Below, one piece after another: positions 30,192-40,087 of a DNA stretch of 64,000 nucleotides; the first letter of the stretch is position 1; each line of letters starts with the position of its first letter. The stretch lies in the NCBI GenBank assembly GCA_013373205.1, contig JABXIG010000001.1, forward strand, positions 117,520-181,519, written 5' to 3'. This stretch comes from Methylocystaceae bacterium. Its GTDB lineage: Bacteria > Pseudomonadota > Alphaproteobacteria > Rhodospirillales > Terasakiellaceae. Both the position numbers and the translations under genes were made by a program. The notes beneath the pieces were generated by a model. That model saw only the letters and a list, made by a program, of their open reading frames with translations. It was not told the DNA's origin and searched no databases.

Positions 30192-31436
30192 TTAGCTTTG
30201 TTTTTTGGGTCCAAGCTTTTTGTCATGCTGGAGGATGAATTCAGCCACTTGAGGCTTGATCTCGGTGCGCCAGCGACGCCCGTTAAAGATACCGTAGTGA
30301 CCGACATTAGGGTGCAGGACGTGCTTTTGCATATCAGCCGGAATGCCGGTACAGATTTTATGAGCGGCTTCGGTTTGTCCTGTTCCGGTGATATCGTCTT
30401 TTTCGCCTTCAATGGTGAAAAGCGCGGTCTTCTTAATGGCTGAGGGATGAACCTTGCGGTCACGCCAGTTCATGTCATCCATCGGCAGGGAATGATCCAT
30501 AAAGACGGTTTTCAGTGTTTGCAGGTAGAATTCGGCCGGAAGATCCATGACAGAAAGATATTCATCATAAAAATCGCGGTGTTGTTCGGCCGAATCGCCA
30601 TCGCCTTCAATCATATGATTAAAGAGATTAAGGTGCGCGCCGACGTGACGTTCCAGGTTCATGGTCATAAAGCCTGTCAGCTGCATAAAGCCGGGATAGA
30701 CATGACGCATAAAGCCGGGATAGTTCACAGGGACTTGCGCGATAACGCTTTTTTCAAACCATTCGATGTCTTTTTCTTCAGCCAGTTTGTTGACTTCGGT
30801 CGGGCTGACGCGGGTATCAATGGGGCCACCCATCAAGGTCATGGAACTTGGGGCACAGTAATCGTCATCTTCTGACATCAAGGATACAGCAGCCAGCACA
30901 GGCACAGAAGGCTGACAGACAGCCAGGACATGCGTGTTAGGCCCAAGGTGGTGGAGGAAGTACATAATATATTCAATGTAATCATCCAGATTGAAGGACC
31001 CGTGGCTGGTACAGACATCGCGCGCATTGATCCAGTCGGTGATATAAACGTCATGATCCGGCAGCAAGGCTTCAACCGTGCCGCGCAGCAGGGTGGCATA
31101 ATGGCCAGACAGTGGGGCAACGACCAGAAGCTTGGGATGCTTTTTCTTGGTGTGGCGCTTGAAATGCAGCAGTTCACAAAACGGTTTGTGCAGCACGACT
31201 TCTTCATCAACAGCCACTTCATTACCGTCGATTTCAGTCGTGTGCAGGCCAAATTCCGGTTTGATATAGCGACGGGTTACGCGCTCAAACAGGTGGCAGC
31301 TTGCCGCAATCGCCCGGCCCATCGGTGTGTAAGACACTGGCATGAAAGGGGAACGAAAAACTTCTTCCATCTTTTCCGCAGCATGCCGAAAAGGCGACCA
31401 TACTGAATGTTGGAATTCATAGAATTGATAAAGCAT
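30192..31436 (-). CDS. phaZ: Intracellular polyhydroxyalkanoate depolymerase
   Basis: MLYQFYEFQHSVWSPFRHAAE, LLVVAPLSGHYATLLRGTVEALLPDHDVYITDWINARDV, HVLAVCQPSVPVL (Cys nucleophile). Confidence 0.95.
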   Translation of the reverse strand: MLYQFYEFQHSVWSPFRHAAEKMEEVFRSPFMPVSYTPMGRAIAASCHLFERVTRRYIKPEFGLHTTEIDGNEVAVDEEVVLHKPFCELLHFKRHTKKKHPKLLVVAPLSGHYATLLRGTVEALLPDHDVYITDWINARDVCTSHGSFNLDDYIEYIMYFLHHLGPNTHVLAVCQPSVPVLAAVSLMSEDDDYCAPSSMTLMGGPIDTRVSPTEVNKLAEEKDIEWFEKSVIAQVPVNYPGFMRHVYPGFMQLTGFMTMNLERHVGAHLNLFNHMIEGDGDSAEQHRDFYDEYLSVMDLPAEFYLQTLKTVFMDHSLPMDDMNWRDRKVHPSAIKKTALFTIEGEKDDITGTGQTEAAHKICTGIPADMQKHVLHPNVGHYGIFNGRRWRTEIKPQVAEFILQHDKKLGPKKQS

Positions 31437-31767
31437 GCGACTTGTCTTTCCTATCTTATTGGGATTTCGTAAAAATCCACGAAGACTTTAAATGTTTTCT
31501 AGTAAAATTATTAATGTATAGGGTGAGGATATTATTAAAATATTTCAATCGTCAACCTATATACGCACAATTATACCAAGGAATGTACTTATTTAATATG
31601 CATCGGCTTATCCATCCACAACAACCATAATTTATTTGTGGGCAAATCTTGCATCGCAGCAATTTTATGTGCGCTGCACAATAGCATGTAAAGGCCCTTC
31701 TTACTATAAAATTCTTCTAAGAAATGAGCTAAACATACATTTATGACGTTTTCATGTAAGGAGTCCG

Positions 31768-31796
31768 TTGACTTAAGCGGATCAACCCCTTATACA
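31768..31796 (+). promoter_or_regulatory. Sigma-70-type promoter upstream of rpmH
   Basis: TTGACT-17 nt-TATACA, about 47 bp upstream of the rpmH GTG. Confidence 0.55.
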
Positions 31797-31842
31797 GCGA
31801 CCCTCGTTTAGTTAGTTTTCACTTTATTTTCGGAGTTGAACC

Positions 31843-31977
31843 GTGAAACGCACGTATCAGCCCAGCAAGCTTGTTCGCAAACGCCGTCATGGCTTCCGTA
31901 GCCGTATGGCTACTGTTGCAGGCCGCCGCGTTCTTTCTGCTCGCCGCGCCAAAGGCCGCAAAAAACTGTCTGCTTAA
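31843..31977 (+). CDS. rpmH: 50S ribosomal protein L34
   Basis: Not in ORF track (short); GTG start reads [44 protein letters not shown]. Confidence 0.98.
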   Translation: MKRTYQPSKLVRKRRHGFRSRMATVAGRRVLSARRAKGRKKLSA

Positions 31978-32009
31978 TGCAGTCTTGCCCTATGTAAGGA
32001 TGGTTGGGT

Positions 32010-32438
32010 ATGTCCCGTCTGCCACGTCTCAAAAAACGACGTGAATTTCTTCAGGTCGCTTCGACTCGAAGAAAATGGGTTACACCCGGCCTGATCTTAC
32101 AAATACGCAAACGTTCAAAACCTTTGTCTCAATTGTTTAAAGGCAAGAACGTGGCGTGGCCGGAGGGGCAACCGGATATTCGGATCGGATTTACGGTCAG
32201 CAAAAAGGTCGGAAATGCACCCGAGCGCAATCGCGCAAGGCGCAGGCTCCGGGCAGTTGCTGACCTTGTCTTGTTTAAAAAGGCCCGGTCCGGCTTTGAT
32301 CTTGTTGTAATCGGTCGCAAAGAAACGCTAACGCGCTCTTTCGCTGATTTACAAAAAGATTTGAAGACTGCTCTGTGGCGAACGGGCGTCCATGTGGATG
32401 CTCCCGCCGATGGGCGAAAGGCAAAGGGAAAGTCATGA
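32010..32438 (+). CDS. rnpA: Ribonuclease P protein component
   Basis: [14 protein letters not shown]...[26 protein letters not shown]. Confidence 0.95.
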   Translation: MSRLPRLKKRREFLQVASTRRKWVTPGLILQIRKRSKPLSQLFKGKNVAWPEGQPDIRIGFTVSKKVGNAPERNRARRRLRAVADLVLFKKARSGFDLVVIGRKETLTRSFADLQKDLKTALWRTGVHVDAPADGRKAKGKS

Positions 32439-32707
32439 CCCCTTTGGCTTTCTGCGCAAAATGTCTGGTTCGGGTCTATCAGTATGGTATTTCACCGATC
32501 CTGCCTGGGACATGTCGATATACCCCGACTTGTTCTGCTTATGCGCTGGAAGCAATTGAACGTTACGGCGCGCTGAAAGGCAGTCGTCTGGCGTTGGGTC
32601 GGATTTTGCGCTGCCACCCTTGGGGGGGGTCAGGATATGACCCGGTCCCAGAGGAAAACGAATCGTCTTCTTGCAAGTGCGGTTCAAAAAATGGACATGC
32701 GGAGTAA
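32435..32707 (+). CDS. yidD: Membrane protein insertion efficiency factor YidD
   Basis: [62 protein letters not shown]. Confidence 0.96.
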   Translation: MTPLAFCAKCLVRVYQYGISPILPGTCRYTPTCSAYALEAIERYGALKGSRLALGRILRCHPWGGSGYDPVPEENESSSCKCGSKNGHAE

Positions 32708-32789
32708 AGCGTCCTTAATTTGTAACAGTTTACCTGTACAAAAGGGCGCTTTAAAACAAACAGGGGCCACCTTGGTGGGAAAAGCCTAG

Positions 32790-34526
32790 ATGAACGACCA
32801 GAAAAATATGATGCTAGCGATTGTTTTATCAGTCGCGATTCTTTTTGGCTTCCAATTCTTGTTCCCCCCGGCAGAACAGCCGGTACAGGAACAAGCAACC
32901 ACCGAAGCAGGTTCTGCCCCAGAAGCTCCTGCCGCTCCGTCGCAGTCTGGTGATCCATCGTTTGCCCCGCAAATTCCGGGTGCAGCCGATGCAGCCAAGA
33001 AACTGCAGCAGACTCGTACAGAAAAACTGGATGCTTCTGCACGCATCAAGATCGAATCGCCTCGTCTTCATGGCTCCTTGTCCGTACAAGGTGGGCGCAT
33101 TGATGATCTGACATTGGTTGACTATCATGAGGAGCTTTCAAAAGAGAGCCCTGAAATCACCTTGTTAAACCCGAAAGGGTTGAAAGATGCTTATTATGCG
33201 GAATTTGGCTGGTCTGCACCGAACGTCAAGGTGCCAAGCGCCGACACAGTTTGGTCCACAGACAGCCAAACGCTGAAAGCTGGTGGGTCGGTTAACCTGA
33301 CTTGGGATAACGGCGAAGGCCTGTTGTTCACCCGCACCATTTCGTTGGATCAGGACTATGTCTTTACCATCGACGAAACAGTGACCAACACAAGTGCTGA
33401 ACAGGTTGACCTGTATCCTTATGGTCTGGTGTCACGTTCTGGCACACCGAAAACAAGCGGCTTCTTCATCCTGCATGAAGGTTTGCTGGGTGTGTTCGAC
33501 AATGTGTTGGAAGAAGTCGATTATGATGATCTGCAAGAAACCGGGACCAAGAAAATTGATCCGGTTAAAGGTGGCTGGATTGGCATCACTGACAAATATT
33601 GGCTTGCAGCACTGGTCCCGGATCAGGATGCGATGGTCAATCACCGTTTCAGCCATTACCGCAGCGAAAACAATATTGATAAATACCAAACTGATTATCT
33701 CGGTCCGAAACTGACAGCAGCGCCCGGTCAAACTGTTAGCTTTAAAAGCAACCTGTTTGCTGGTGCAAAAGAGCTGAACCTTCTGCAACAATACGAAGAA
33801 GAAATGGGTGTTGCAGAATTCGATCTGGCGATCGATTTTGGCTGGTTCTTCTTTATCACCAAGCCGTTCTTTATGGCGATGTCCTGGCTTTACAGCCACT
33901 TGGGCAACTTTGGTCTGGCAATTCTGGCACTAACCGTGGGTGTGAAGATTTTGTTCTTCCCGCTGGCGAATACGTCTTATCGTTCAATGGCGAAAATGAA
34001 GACATTGGCGCCGAAGATCAAAGAGATGCAAAAGAAATTCGGCGATGATAAACAACGTCTGAACCAGGAAATGATGGCGCTTTACAAGCGTGAGAAAGCG
34101 AACCCGGCGTCTGGTTGTTTGCCGATCCTGCTGCAAATTCCGGTGTTCTTCTCGCTCTATAAAGTGTTGTTTGTGTCCATTGAAATGCGTCATGCGCCGT
34201 TCTATGGATGGATTCAGGATTTGTCCGCACCGGATCCGACCTCTATCTTCAATCTGTTTGGCGTTATCCCGTGGGATCCACCACAATTCTTGATGATTGG
34301 TATTTGGCCGTTGTTGATGGGTATTTCCATGTTCCTGCAACAGAAATTGAACCCGCAACCCGCCGACCCGATGCAGGCGAAAATGATGATGTTCCTGCCT
34401 GTGGTCTTCACTTTCATGCTGGCCTCTTTCCCGGCTGGTCTTGTGATCTACTGGGTATGGAACAACGTGCTGTCCATCGCGCAGCAGTATGTGATCATCA
34501 AGCGCATGGAAAAGAAACCTTCTTAA
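32790..34526 (+). CDS. yidC: Membrane protein insertase YidC
   Basis: 578 aa; ANPASGCLPILLQIPVFFSLYKVLFVSIEMRHAPFYGWIQDLSAPDPTSIFNLFG. Confidence 0.97.
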   Translation: MNDQKNMMLAIVLSVAILFGFQFLFPPAEQPVQEQATTEAGSAPEAPAAPSQSGDPSFAPQIPGAADAAKKLQQTRTEKLDASARIKIESPRLHGSLSVQGGRIDDLTLVDYHEELSKESPEITLLNPKGLKDAYYAEFGWSAPNVKVPSADTVWSTDSQTLKAGGSVNLTWDNGEGLLFTRTISLDQDYVFTIDETVTNTSAEQVDLYPYGLVSRSGTPKTSGFFILHEGLLGVFDNVLEEVDYDDLQETGTKKIDPVKGGWIGITDKYWLAALVPDQDAMVNHRFSHYRSENNIDKYQTDYLGPKLTAAPGQTVSFKSNLFAGAKELNLLQQYEEEMGVAEFDLAIDFGWFFFITKPFFMAMSWLYSHLGNFGLAILALTVGVKILFFPLANTSYRSMAKMKTLAPKIKEMQKKFGDDKQRLNQEMMALYKREKANPASGCLPILLQIPVFFSLYKVLFVSIEMRHAPFYGWIQDLSAPDPTSIFNLFGVIPWDPPQFLMIGIWPLLMGISMFLQQKLNPQPADPMQAKMMMFLPVVFTFMLASFPAGLVIYWVWNNVLSIAQQYVIIKRMEKKPS

Positions 34527-34531
34527 AAACT

Positions 34532-34598
34532 GTCACCCTCGCGAAAGTGGGGGTCCAGTTTTTTGGGCTCTCTGGTTCCCTGTTTATGCGGGGATGAC
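34532..34598. repeat. Palindromic intergenic repeat (gtcayccYcgcgaaagYggg-type)
   Basis: gtcaccctcgcgaaagtgggggtccag ... ggttccctgtttatgcggggatgac. Confidence 0.6.
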
Positions 34599-34608
34599 AG
34601 GTGAAGAT

Positions 34609-35262
34609 ATGACAGACGACACTACATTCACAGAAGAAGAACTGGAATTCGGCCGTTGGCTCTTTACGCAGCAGACCGATTTTATGCTGGGTGTGGCCCA
34701 ACTGGAACAACTGCCTAACACAAGCGCGGTCGAGATTTGCTTTGCCGGGCGATCCAATGTTGGCAAATCCAGTCTGATTAATGCCCTATGTGGGCGTCGT
34801 GACTTGGCACGCACATCCAGTACCCCAGGGCGCACGCAGCAACTGAACTTTTTTAAGATTATCGATCAGTTGGTTTTTTGTGACCAGCCCGGCTATGGCT
34901 ATGCCAAGGCACCGGTCAAGGAAGTGAAGAAATGGCAGGATGTTGTCTTTTCCTATCTGCGCGGGCGTCCGCAATTGCGCCGCGCCTTTGTGTTGATTGA
35001 TGGGCGTCATGGCATCAAGGATACAGATCGTCCGGTGATGGATATGATGGACACGGCTGCCATGTCCTATCAGATCATTGTGACAAAGGCAGATAAGGCC
35101 AAAAAATCCGAGCTTGAGAAACATATTTCCAATATCGAGAAAGAATTAGCTAAACATCCGGCTGCACATCCTGATATCTTGGTGACCAGTTCTGAAAAAG
35201 GAACAGGCATTGCAGAAGTTCGGGCCACCATTGGCCGTTTGGTGAAAGAGTTTGACCTATGA
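34609..35262 (+). CDS. engB: Ribosome biogenesis GTPase YihA/YsxC
   Basis: [40 protein letters not shown]; start placed at MTDDTTF. Confidence 0.95.
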   Translation: MTDDTTFTEEELEFGRWLFTQQTDFMLGVAQLEQLPNTSAVEICFAGRSNVGKSSLINALCGRRDLARTSSTPGRTQQLNFFKIIDQLVFCDQPGYGYAKAPVKEVKKWQDVVFSYLRGRPQLRRAFVLIDGRHGIKDTDRPVMDMMDTAAMSYQIIVTKADKAKKSELEKHISNIEKELAKHPAAHPDILVTSSEKGTGIAEVRATIGRLVKEFDL

Positions 35263-36194
35263 CCACCCTTGATACATCTGATATGAGCAAGCAGGACTAC
35301 CTGTTTCAAGCTGTGACCTTATCCGAGGCTCTGCCCTACATGCAGCGCTATGCGGGTGAAACTGTTGTAATTAAATACGGCGGGCATGCTATGGGCGACC
35401 CGGCTTTGGCAAAACTGTTTGCTAAAGATATCGTGCTGTTGAAACAAGTCGGCATCAATCCGGTTGTTGTTCATGGGGGCGGTCCGCAAATTGGTCGCAT
35501 GCTGGAACGTCTGGCGGTTGAAAGCGACTTTATTGACGGGCTTCGTGTGACCGATCAGGCGACTGTTGATATTGTCGAAATGGTTCTATGTGGATCCATT
35601 AACAAATCTATCGTGTCTGACATTAATCAGGCAGGTGGCTTTGCTGTGGGCTTGTCCGGTAAAGATGGCAATCTGATCCGCGCACGCAAACTTCATCGCA
35701 CGAAAAAAGATCCGGAATCGAATATTGAAAAAGTGCTCGATCTTGGCTTTGTGGGCGAACCGGCGATGATTACACCGCATATTCTGGATAGTTTCCTCGA
35801 ATCGGACATTATTCCGGTGATTGCCCCTATTGGTGTCGGGCCGGATGGCGAAACCTATAACATTAATGCGGATACGGCCGCAGGTGCGATTGCTTTTGCA
35901 TTGAATGCCAAGCGATTGTTGATGTTAACCGATATCGCAGGTGTTCTGGATAAGGATAAGAACCTCATTCAGGAAATGAATGCGGCTGAAGCCCGTGTCA
36001 TGATTGATGATGGCACAATCTCTGGCGGGATGATCCCCAAGATCGAAACCTGTCTGGCGGCAGTTGAGCCACAGCCGGACAATCCCGGTGTGAACGCCGC
36101 TGTCATTATGGATGGTCGTGTTCCGCACGCTGTCTTACTTGAGATTTTCACCGAACATGGTGCCGGTACCATGGTGCGCGGTCCGAAGTCTTAA
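35259..36194 (+). CDS. argB: Acetylglutamate kinase
   Basis: [43 protein letters not shown]. Confidence 0.97.
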   Translation: MTTLDTSDMSKQDYLFQAVTLSEALPYMQRYAGETVVIKYGGHAMGDPALAKLFAKDIVLLKQVGINPVVVHGGGPQIGRMLERLAVESDFIDGLRVTDQATVDIVEMVLCGSINKSIVSDINQAGGFAVGLSGKDGNLIRARKLHRTKKDPESNIEKVLDLGFVGEPAMITPHILDSFLESDIIPVIAPIGVGPDGETYNINADTAAGAIAFALNAKRLLMLTDIAGVLDKDKNLIQEMNAAEARVMIDDGTISGGMIPKIETCLAAVEPQPDNPGVNAAVIMDGRVPHAVLLEIFTEHGAGTMVRGPKS

Positions 36195-36201
36195 AAAGAA
36201 A

Positions 36202-36275
36202 ACGTGAACCCGCGAAAGCAGGTGCCTCTTCAAAATACGTCCTGTGACGAAGAGGTCCCAGCTTTTGCAGGGACA
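36202..36275. repeat. Palindromic intergenic repeat, diverged
   Basis: acccgcgaaagcaggtgcctcttc ... gaagaggtcccagcttttgcagggac inverted repeat. Confidence 0.55.
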
Positions 36276-36285
36276 CAGATAATGC

Positions 36286-36684
36286 CTAATTCAACTTCCT
36301 TTGATCTGGCACGTTGGCCATCTTCAAGCTCATTGCTTGGCGGCGGGTTTTTTCCCGTTCCAGAATATCGCCTGCGGCCACATTCCCCAGTTCTTCATCC
36401 AGCGATCCACTCACATCACCTGCGGCAATCAATGCCAAGTAGCGGGCGCAACAAACCCGTAAGAAAGAGGTGAAATTGCCCAAGTCATGTTCGGCATCGA
36501 TAGATTCGTGATAGAGCTTGGTGATCAGTTGATTGACTGTCATGCAATCACGATAGGCGATTTCTTCTAAGGTTGACCAAAAGAAGTTTTCCATGCGAAT
36601 AGAAGTCGCAACCCCATCGATGCGTAACGATTTCGACTGACTGACCCATAACTCACTGTCGGCCCCAATAAATAATTGGCACAT
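36286..36684 (-). CDS. Ribbon-helix-helix domain-containing protein
   Basis: SKSLRIDGVATSIRMENFFWSTLEEIAYRDCMTVNQLITKLY, RHH-type pattern. Confidence 0.75.
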   Translation of the reverse strand: MCQLFIGADSELWVSQSKSLRIDGVATSIRMENFFWSTLEEIAYRDCMTVNQLITKLYHESIDAEHDLGNFTSFLRVCCARYLALIAAGDVSGSLDEELGNVAAGDILEREKTRRQAMSLKMANVPDQRKLN

Positions 36685-36709
36685 GGAAAACTCCCTGTTT
36701 TGATCTTTG

Positions 36710-37273
36710 TTATTTCAACAATGCCATAAATTGAGCAAGCCAGCTAGGGTGCGCGGGCCAGGCAGGGGCTGTGACCAGATTGCCATCAGTGACGGCGTCG
36801 CTCACGTCAATATCGGCATAGGTGCCGCCAGCGGACTCGACTTCAGGCGCGCAGGCCGGGTAAGCCGAACAGGTTCGTCCCTTTAACGCCCCGGTTGGGA
36901 CCAGCAATTGGGCACCGTGGCAGATGGCTGCGATGGGTTTATTCGCCTCAAAGAAATGGCTGACCATGTCGATGACAGCGGGGTTTAGGCGCAGATATTC
37001 CGGCGCGCGTCCACCCGGGATGACAAGCGCGTCATATTCAGATGCTGTAATGTCATCAAAGCTGGCGTTCAGGGTAAAATTGTGACCGGGTTTTTCCGAA
37101 TAGGTCTGATGACCTTCAAAATCATGAATGGCCGTGGCGACCACATCGCCAGCCTTTTTATCAGGGCAGACTGCATCGACCTGATAGCCACAGGCCAATA
37201 GGGTTTGAAACGGTACCATGGTTTCGTAATCTTCGGTGAAATCACCTGTAATCATTAAGATTTTCTTGCTCAT
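36710..37273 (-). CDS. DJ-1/PfpI family protein
   Basis: [51 protein letters not shown]. Confidence 0.9.
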   Translation of the reverse strand: MSKKILMITGDFTEDYETMVPFQTLLACGYQVDAVCPDKKAGDVVATAIHDFEGHQTYSEKPGHNFTLNASFDDITASEYDALVIPGGRAPEYLRLNPAVIDMVSHFFEANKPIAAICHGAQLLVPTGALKGRTCSAYPACAPEVESAGGTYADIDVSDAVTDGNLVTAPAWPAHPSWLAQFMALLK

Positions 37274-37351
37274 TAAAGCCTCCTTGTTTTTTTGATGCTA
37301 GGGAGCCTACAGTAAAAACAAGAAAGCGTGGTGTTAGCCGGATACTACATC

Positions 37352-38008
37352 CTATTGAGCAAGCTTGATCACTTCTTGAACGCAAGCTTCTGCCCCATCT
37401 GCGATCTGGCCGATATTGGCCTCCAGCATATAGCAAGGGGTGGTGACGATTTTGGTCTTGGCATCAACAATGATTTCGCCATGATCGGTGCTTTCATGGG
37501 TACAGCCCATGGCTTGGATCGCGCCTGAGACCCCTTCATCCTGCCCAATGGTGACGGTGATATCGTCAAAGACTTTGGCCAAAACGGCAGGGCTGATGCA
37601 GAGTGCACCGATGGGTTTATCTGCGGCGCGCGTGGCTTTTAACGCTTTTTCTACATCTGCCTGAACGCTACAATCGGGACCATCAAAAGCAAAGGTCGAT
37701 AGGTTTTTGGCCGCACCAAAACCGCCAGGCAGGATAATTGCGTCAAAATCAGCCGGGTTATAATCGGACAAGGGTTTAATGTCACCGCGGGAAATGCGGC
37801 TGGCTTCAACCATCACATTGCGTTTTTCTTTCATATCGTCCCCGGTCATATGATTGATGACATGATATTGGTCCATATCAGGGGCAAAACATTGATAGCT
37901 GGCTCCGGCACGATGGATGGCCAGAAGGGTTAGTACTGATTCATGGATTTCGGCTCCGTCAAAGACGCCACAACCGGACAAAACAACAGCAATCTTGGTC
38001 ATCATCAC
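37352..38008 (-). CDS. elbB: Isoprenoid biosynthesis glyoxalase ElbB
   Basis: AVVLSGCGVFDGAEIHESVLTLLAIHRAGASYQCFAPD, ALCISPAVLAKV. Confidence 0.93.
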   Translation of the reverse strand: MMMTKIAVVLSGCGVFDGAEIHESVLTLLAIHRAGASYQCFAPDMDQYHVINHMTGDDMKEKRNVMVEASRISRGDIKPLSDYNPADFDAIILPGGFGAAKNLSTFAFDGPDCSVQADVEKALKATRAADKPIGALCISPAVLAKVFDDITVTIGQDEGVSGAIQAMGCTHESTDHGEIIVDAKTKIVTTPCYMLEANIGQIADGAEACVQEVIKLAQ

Positions 38009-38049
38009 TCTCCTATATCAGATGTTTCATGGAGTATGAGCTAAAAACT

Positions 38050-39954
38050 TTAATTCCCAAAGAGACTTTCAAAAAAGCCTTTTACTTTTTTGATGGCCTC
38101 TGGTTTTTCTTCGCCGGGCAAGGGCTTAGGCGGCCACGGCGCGTGAGCTTCTTGCATGATCTCTCCCCAAAGTTCAGCCGGGAGTGAACCACCGCTGACT
38201 TTTTTCATCGGTTTTTCATTGTCATTTCCCATCCAAACGCCCATGATCAGATCTGCGCTATAGCCGATAAACCAGGCATCACGGAACCCTTGGGATGTGC
38301 CGCTTTTCCCCGCAACAGGGCGGTTGATATTGGCCTTTTTGCCTGTGCCTGCGACCATCACGGTCTTCATCATCCGATTTATTTCCCCAACATGGTTAGG
38401 CGCAATAATGCGGCCCGTCCCACCCCCGGTTCGTTGATAAAGCACGTCGCCTGCGGCTTCCTTGATGGTTTCAATACCAAAGGGAAAAACGCCATAGCCG
38501 CCATTGGCAAAGGGACCATAGGCGGCAGTTAGTTCAAGCAGGCTGACTTCGCTTGCCCCAAGGGTGATGGCCGGATGGGCTTTTAAATCTGATGTGATGC
38601 CCAGACGATGGGCCGTTTCAACGACATTCTTAAATCCGACACGCTGGCCAACTTTGACGGCCACAGTATTGATGGAATCGGCTAATGCCTTTTCCAGTGT
38701 AACGGTGCCGAGATATTGACCAGAGTAATTGCGCGGCGACCAGCCTTTAATGGTGATCGGTTCATCACGCATTTCTGTATTGGCCATCATGCCGCGTTCA
38801 ACACCGGCAAGATAGACAAATGGTTTAAAGGCCGAACCGGGTTGGCGGCGCGCCTGAGTTGCCCGGTTAAACTGGCTGCGGCCATAGGAATAGCCCCCGA
38901 CCATGGCGCGCACAGCCCCATCCGGGCTTAAGGCGACGACAGCTCCTTGGGTGACATTTTTCTGTTTCCCATGCGCATTGAGTTGGCGGCGCAGGCTATT
39001 TTCGGCCAGCCGCTGAATACGCATGTCTAGGGTGGTGACGACGGTTAAATCTTTTTTGACCGGGCCGATATAATCGCGCACCTGGTCCATAACCCAATCG
39101 GCAAAATATCGCGCAACCTTATGGGGTTTGGCGGATTTAATGACCCGGTTTTTATGTTTTTTTGCCTGATCAGCTTGGCTTTGTGTCAAGTATCCGGCGT
39201 TTACCATATTCATCAGGACAACTGAGGTCCGCTCTGCGGCTAGTTTGGGGTTGGCTTGCGGGTTATATCGGCTTGGTGCTTTTAATAATCCGGCAATCAG
39301 TGCTGATTCGTATAAGGACAGGTTTCGCGCCGATTTTGAAAAATACTTTCGGGCGGCGGATTCGACACCATAGGTGCCCGCACCAAAGTAAACCCGGTTC
39401 AGATAGAGCGTGAAAATTTGATCTTTGGTGAATTTATGTTCTAGCCAAAACGCCAGCAACAGTTCTTGTACCTTACGTTTGACGGATCGTTCTGGGGATA
39501 GAAACAGGTTTTTGGCAACCTGTTGGGTCAAGGTAGAACCGCCTTGTCGGACTCGTCCGGCCATCAGGTTGGTGACCATTGCACGGGTCAAGCCAATCAC
39601 ATCAATACCGAAATGGTCATAGAATCGCCGATCTTCCGTTGCCATGATCGCCTGGGGGAGATAATCCGGTAGCTCGCTAACCTGAACGGCTTCGCCATAA
39701 AGGTCGCCACTGGTGGCAATGACAATACCATCGCTGGATAGCAAGGTTAGACCGGGGCGGCGGTCCACTTCCATTGCATTGTCAATTTCCGGGAGGTCAT
39801 AGGCATAATAGACCAATATGGCCCCTACGATGATCCCTGCCCAAATGCCAAGGGTGGAGAGCCACATCAGGACGCGTTTGAACGACCAGCTTTTACGGGC
39901 TGTCTTTGTCGAAGGTGTCTTTTTTTTGCTGTTGGTTTTCTTTTTTTGGGTCAT
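38050..39954 (-). CDS. PBP1A-family penicillin-binding protein (bifunctional transglycosylase/transpeptidase)
   Basis: ATEDRRFYDHFGID, RQGGSTLTQQVAKNLFLSPERSVKRKVQE, QPGSAFKPFVYLAG, GKSGTSQGFRDAWFIGY. Confidence 0.95.
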   Translation of the reverse strand: MTQKKKTNSKKKTPSTKTARKSWSFKRVLMWLSTLGIWAGIIVGAILVYYAYDLPEIDNAMEVDRRPGLTLLSSDGIVIATSGDLYGEAVQVSELPDYLPQAIMATEDRRFYDHFGIDVIGLTRAMVTNLMAGRVRQGGSTLTQQVAKNLFLSPERSVKRKVQELLLAFWLEHKFTKDQIFTLYLNRVYFGAGTYGVESAARKYFSKSARNLSLYESALIAGLLKAPSRYNPQANPKLAAERTSVVLMNMVNAGYLTQSQADQAKKHKNRVIKSAKPHKVARYFADWVMDQVRDYIGPVKKDLTVVTTLDMRIQRLAENSLRRQLNAHGKQKNVTQGAVVALSPDGAVRAMVGGYSYGRSQFNRATQARRQPGSAFKPFVYLAGVERGMMANTEMRDEPITIKGWSPRNYSGQYLGTVTLEKALADSINTVAVKVGQRVGFKNVVETAHRLGITSDLKAHPAITLGASEVSLLELTAAYGPFANGGYGVFPFGIETIKEAAGDVLYQRTGGGTGRIIAPNHVGEINRMMKTVMVAGTGKKANINRPVAGKSGTSQGFRDAWFIGYSADLIMGVWMGNDNEKPMKKVSGGSLPAELWGEIMQEAHAPWPPKPLPGEEKPEAIKKVKGFFESLFGN

Positions 39955-40087
39955 AAGCCAGTTATGCCCGATGCCTTCTTATAATTTTGTTAATTCGGGA
40001 TGAAAAAATGAAGTTTTTATATTTCTCATGACAGATAATCTGTGCATAATGCAGAAAGAGTTTAGAAACCAATGAGTTCTATCTGGG

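Noticed and set aside
31437-31842. AT-rich phaZ-rpmH region considered as oriC
   Set aside because: Only weak DnaA-box-like matches (ttatccatc, tgtgggcaa) and no dnaA, dnaN, parAB or hemE nearby; promoter/operator role is more economical.
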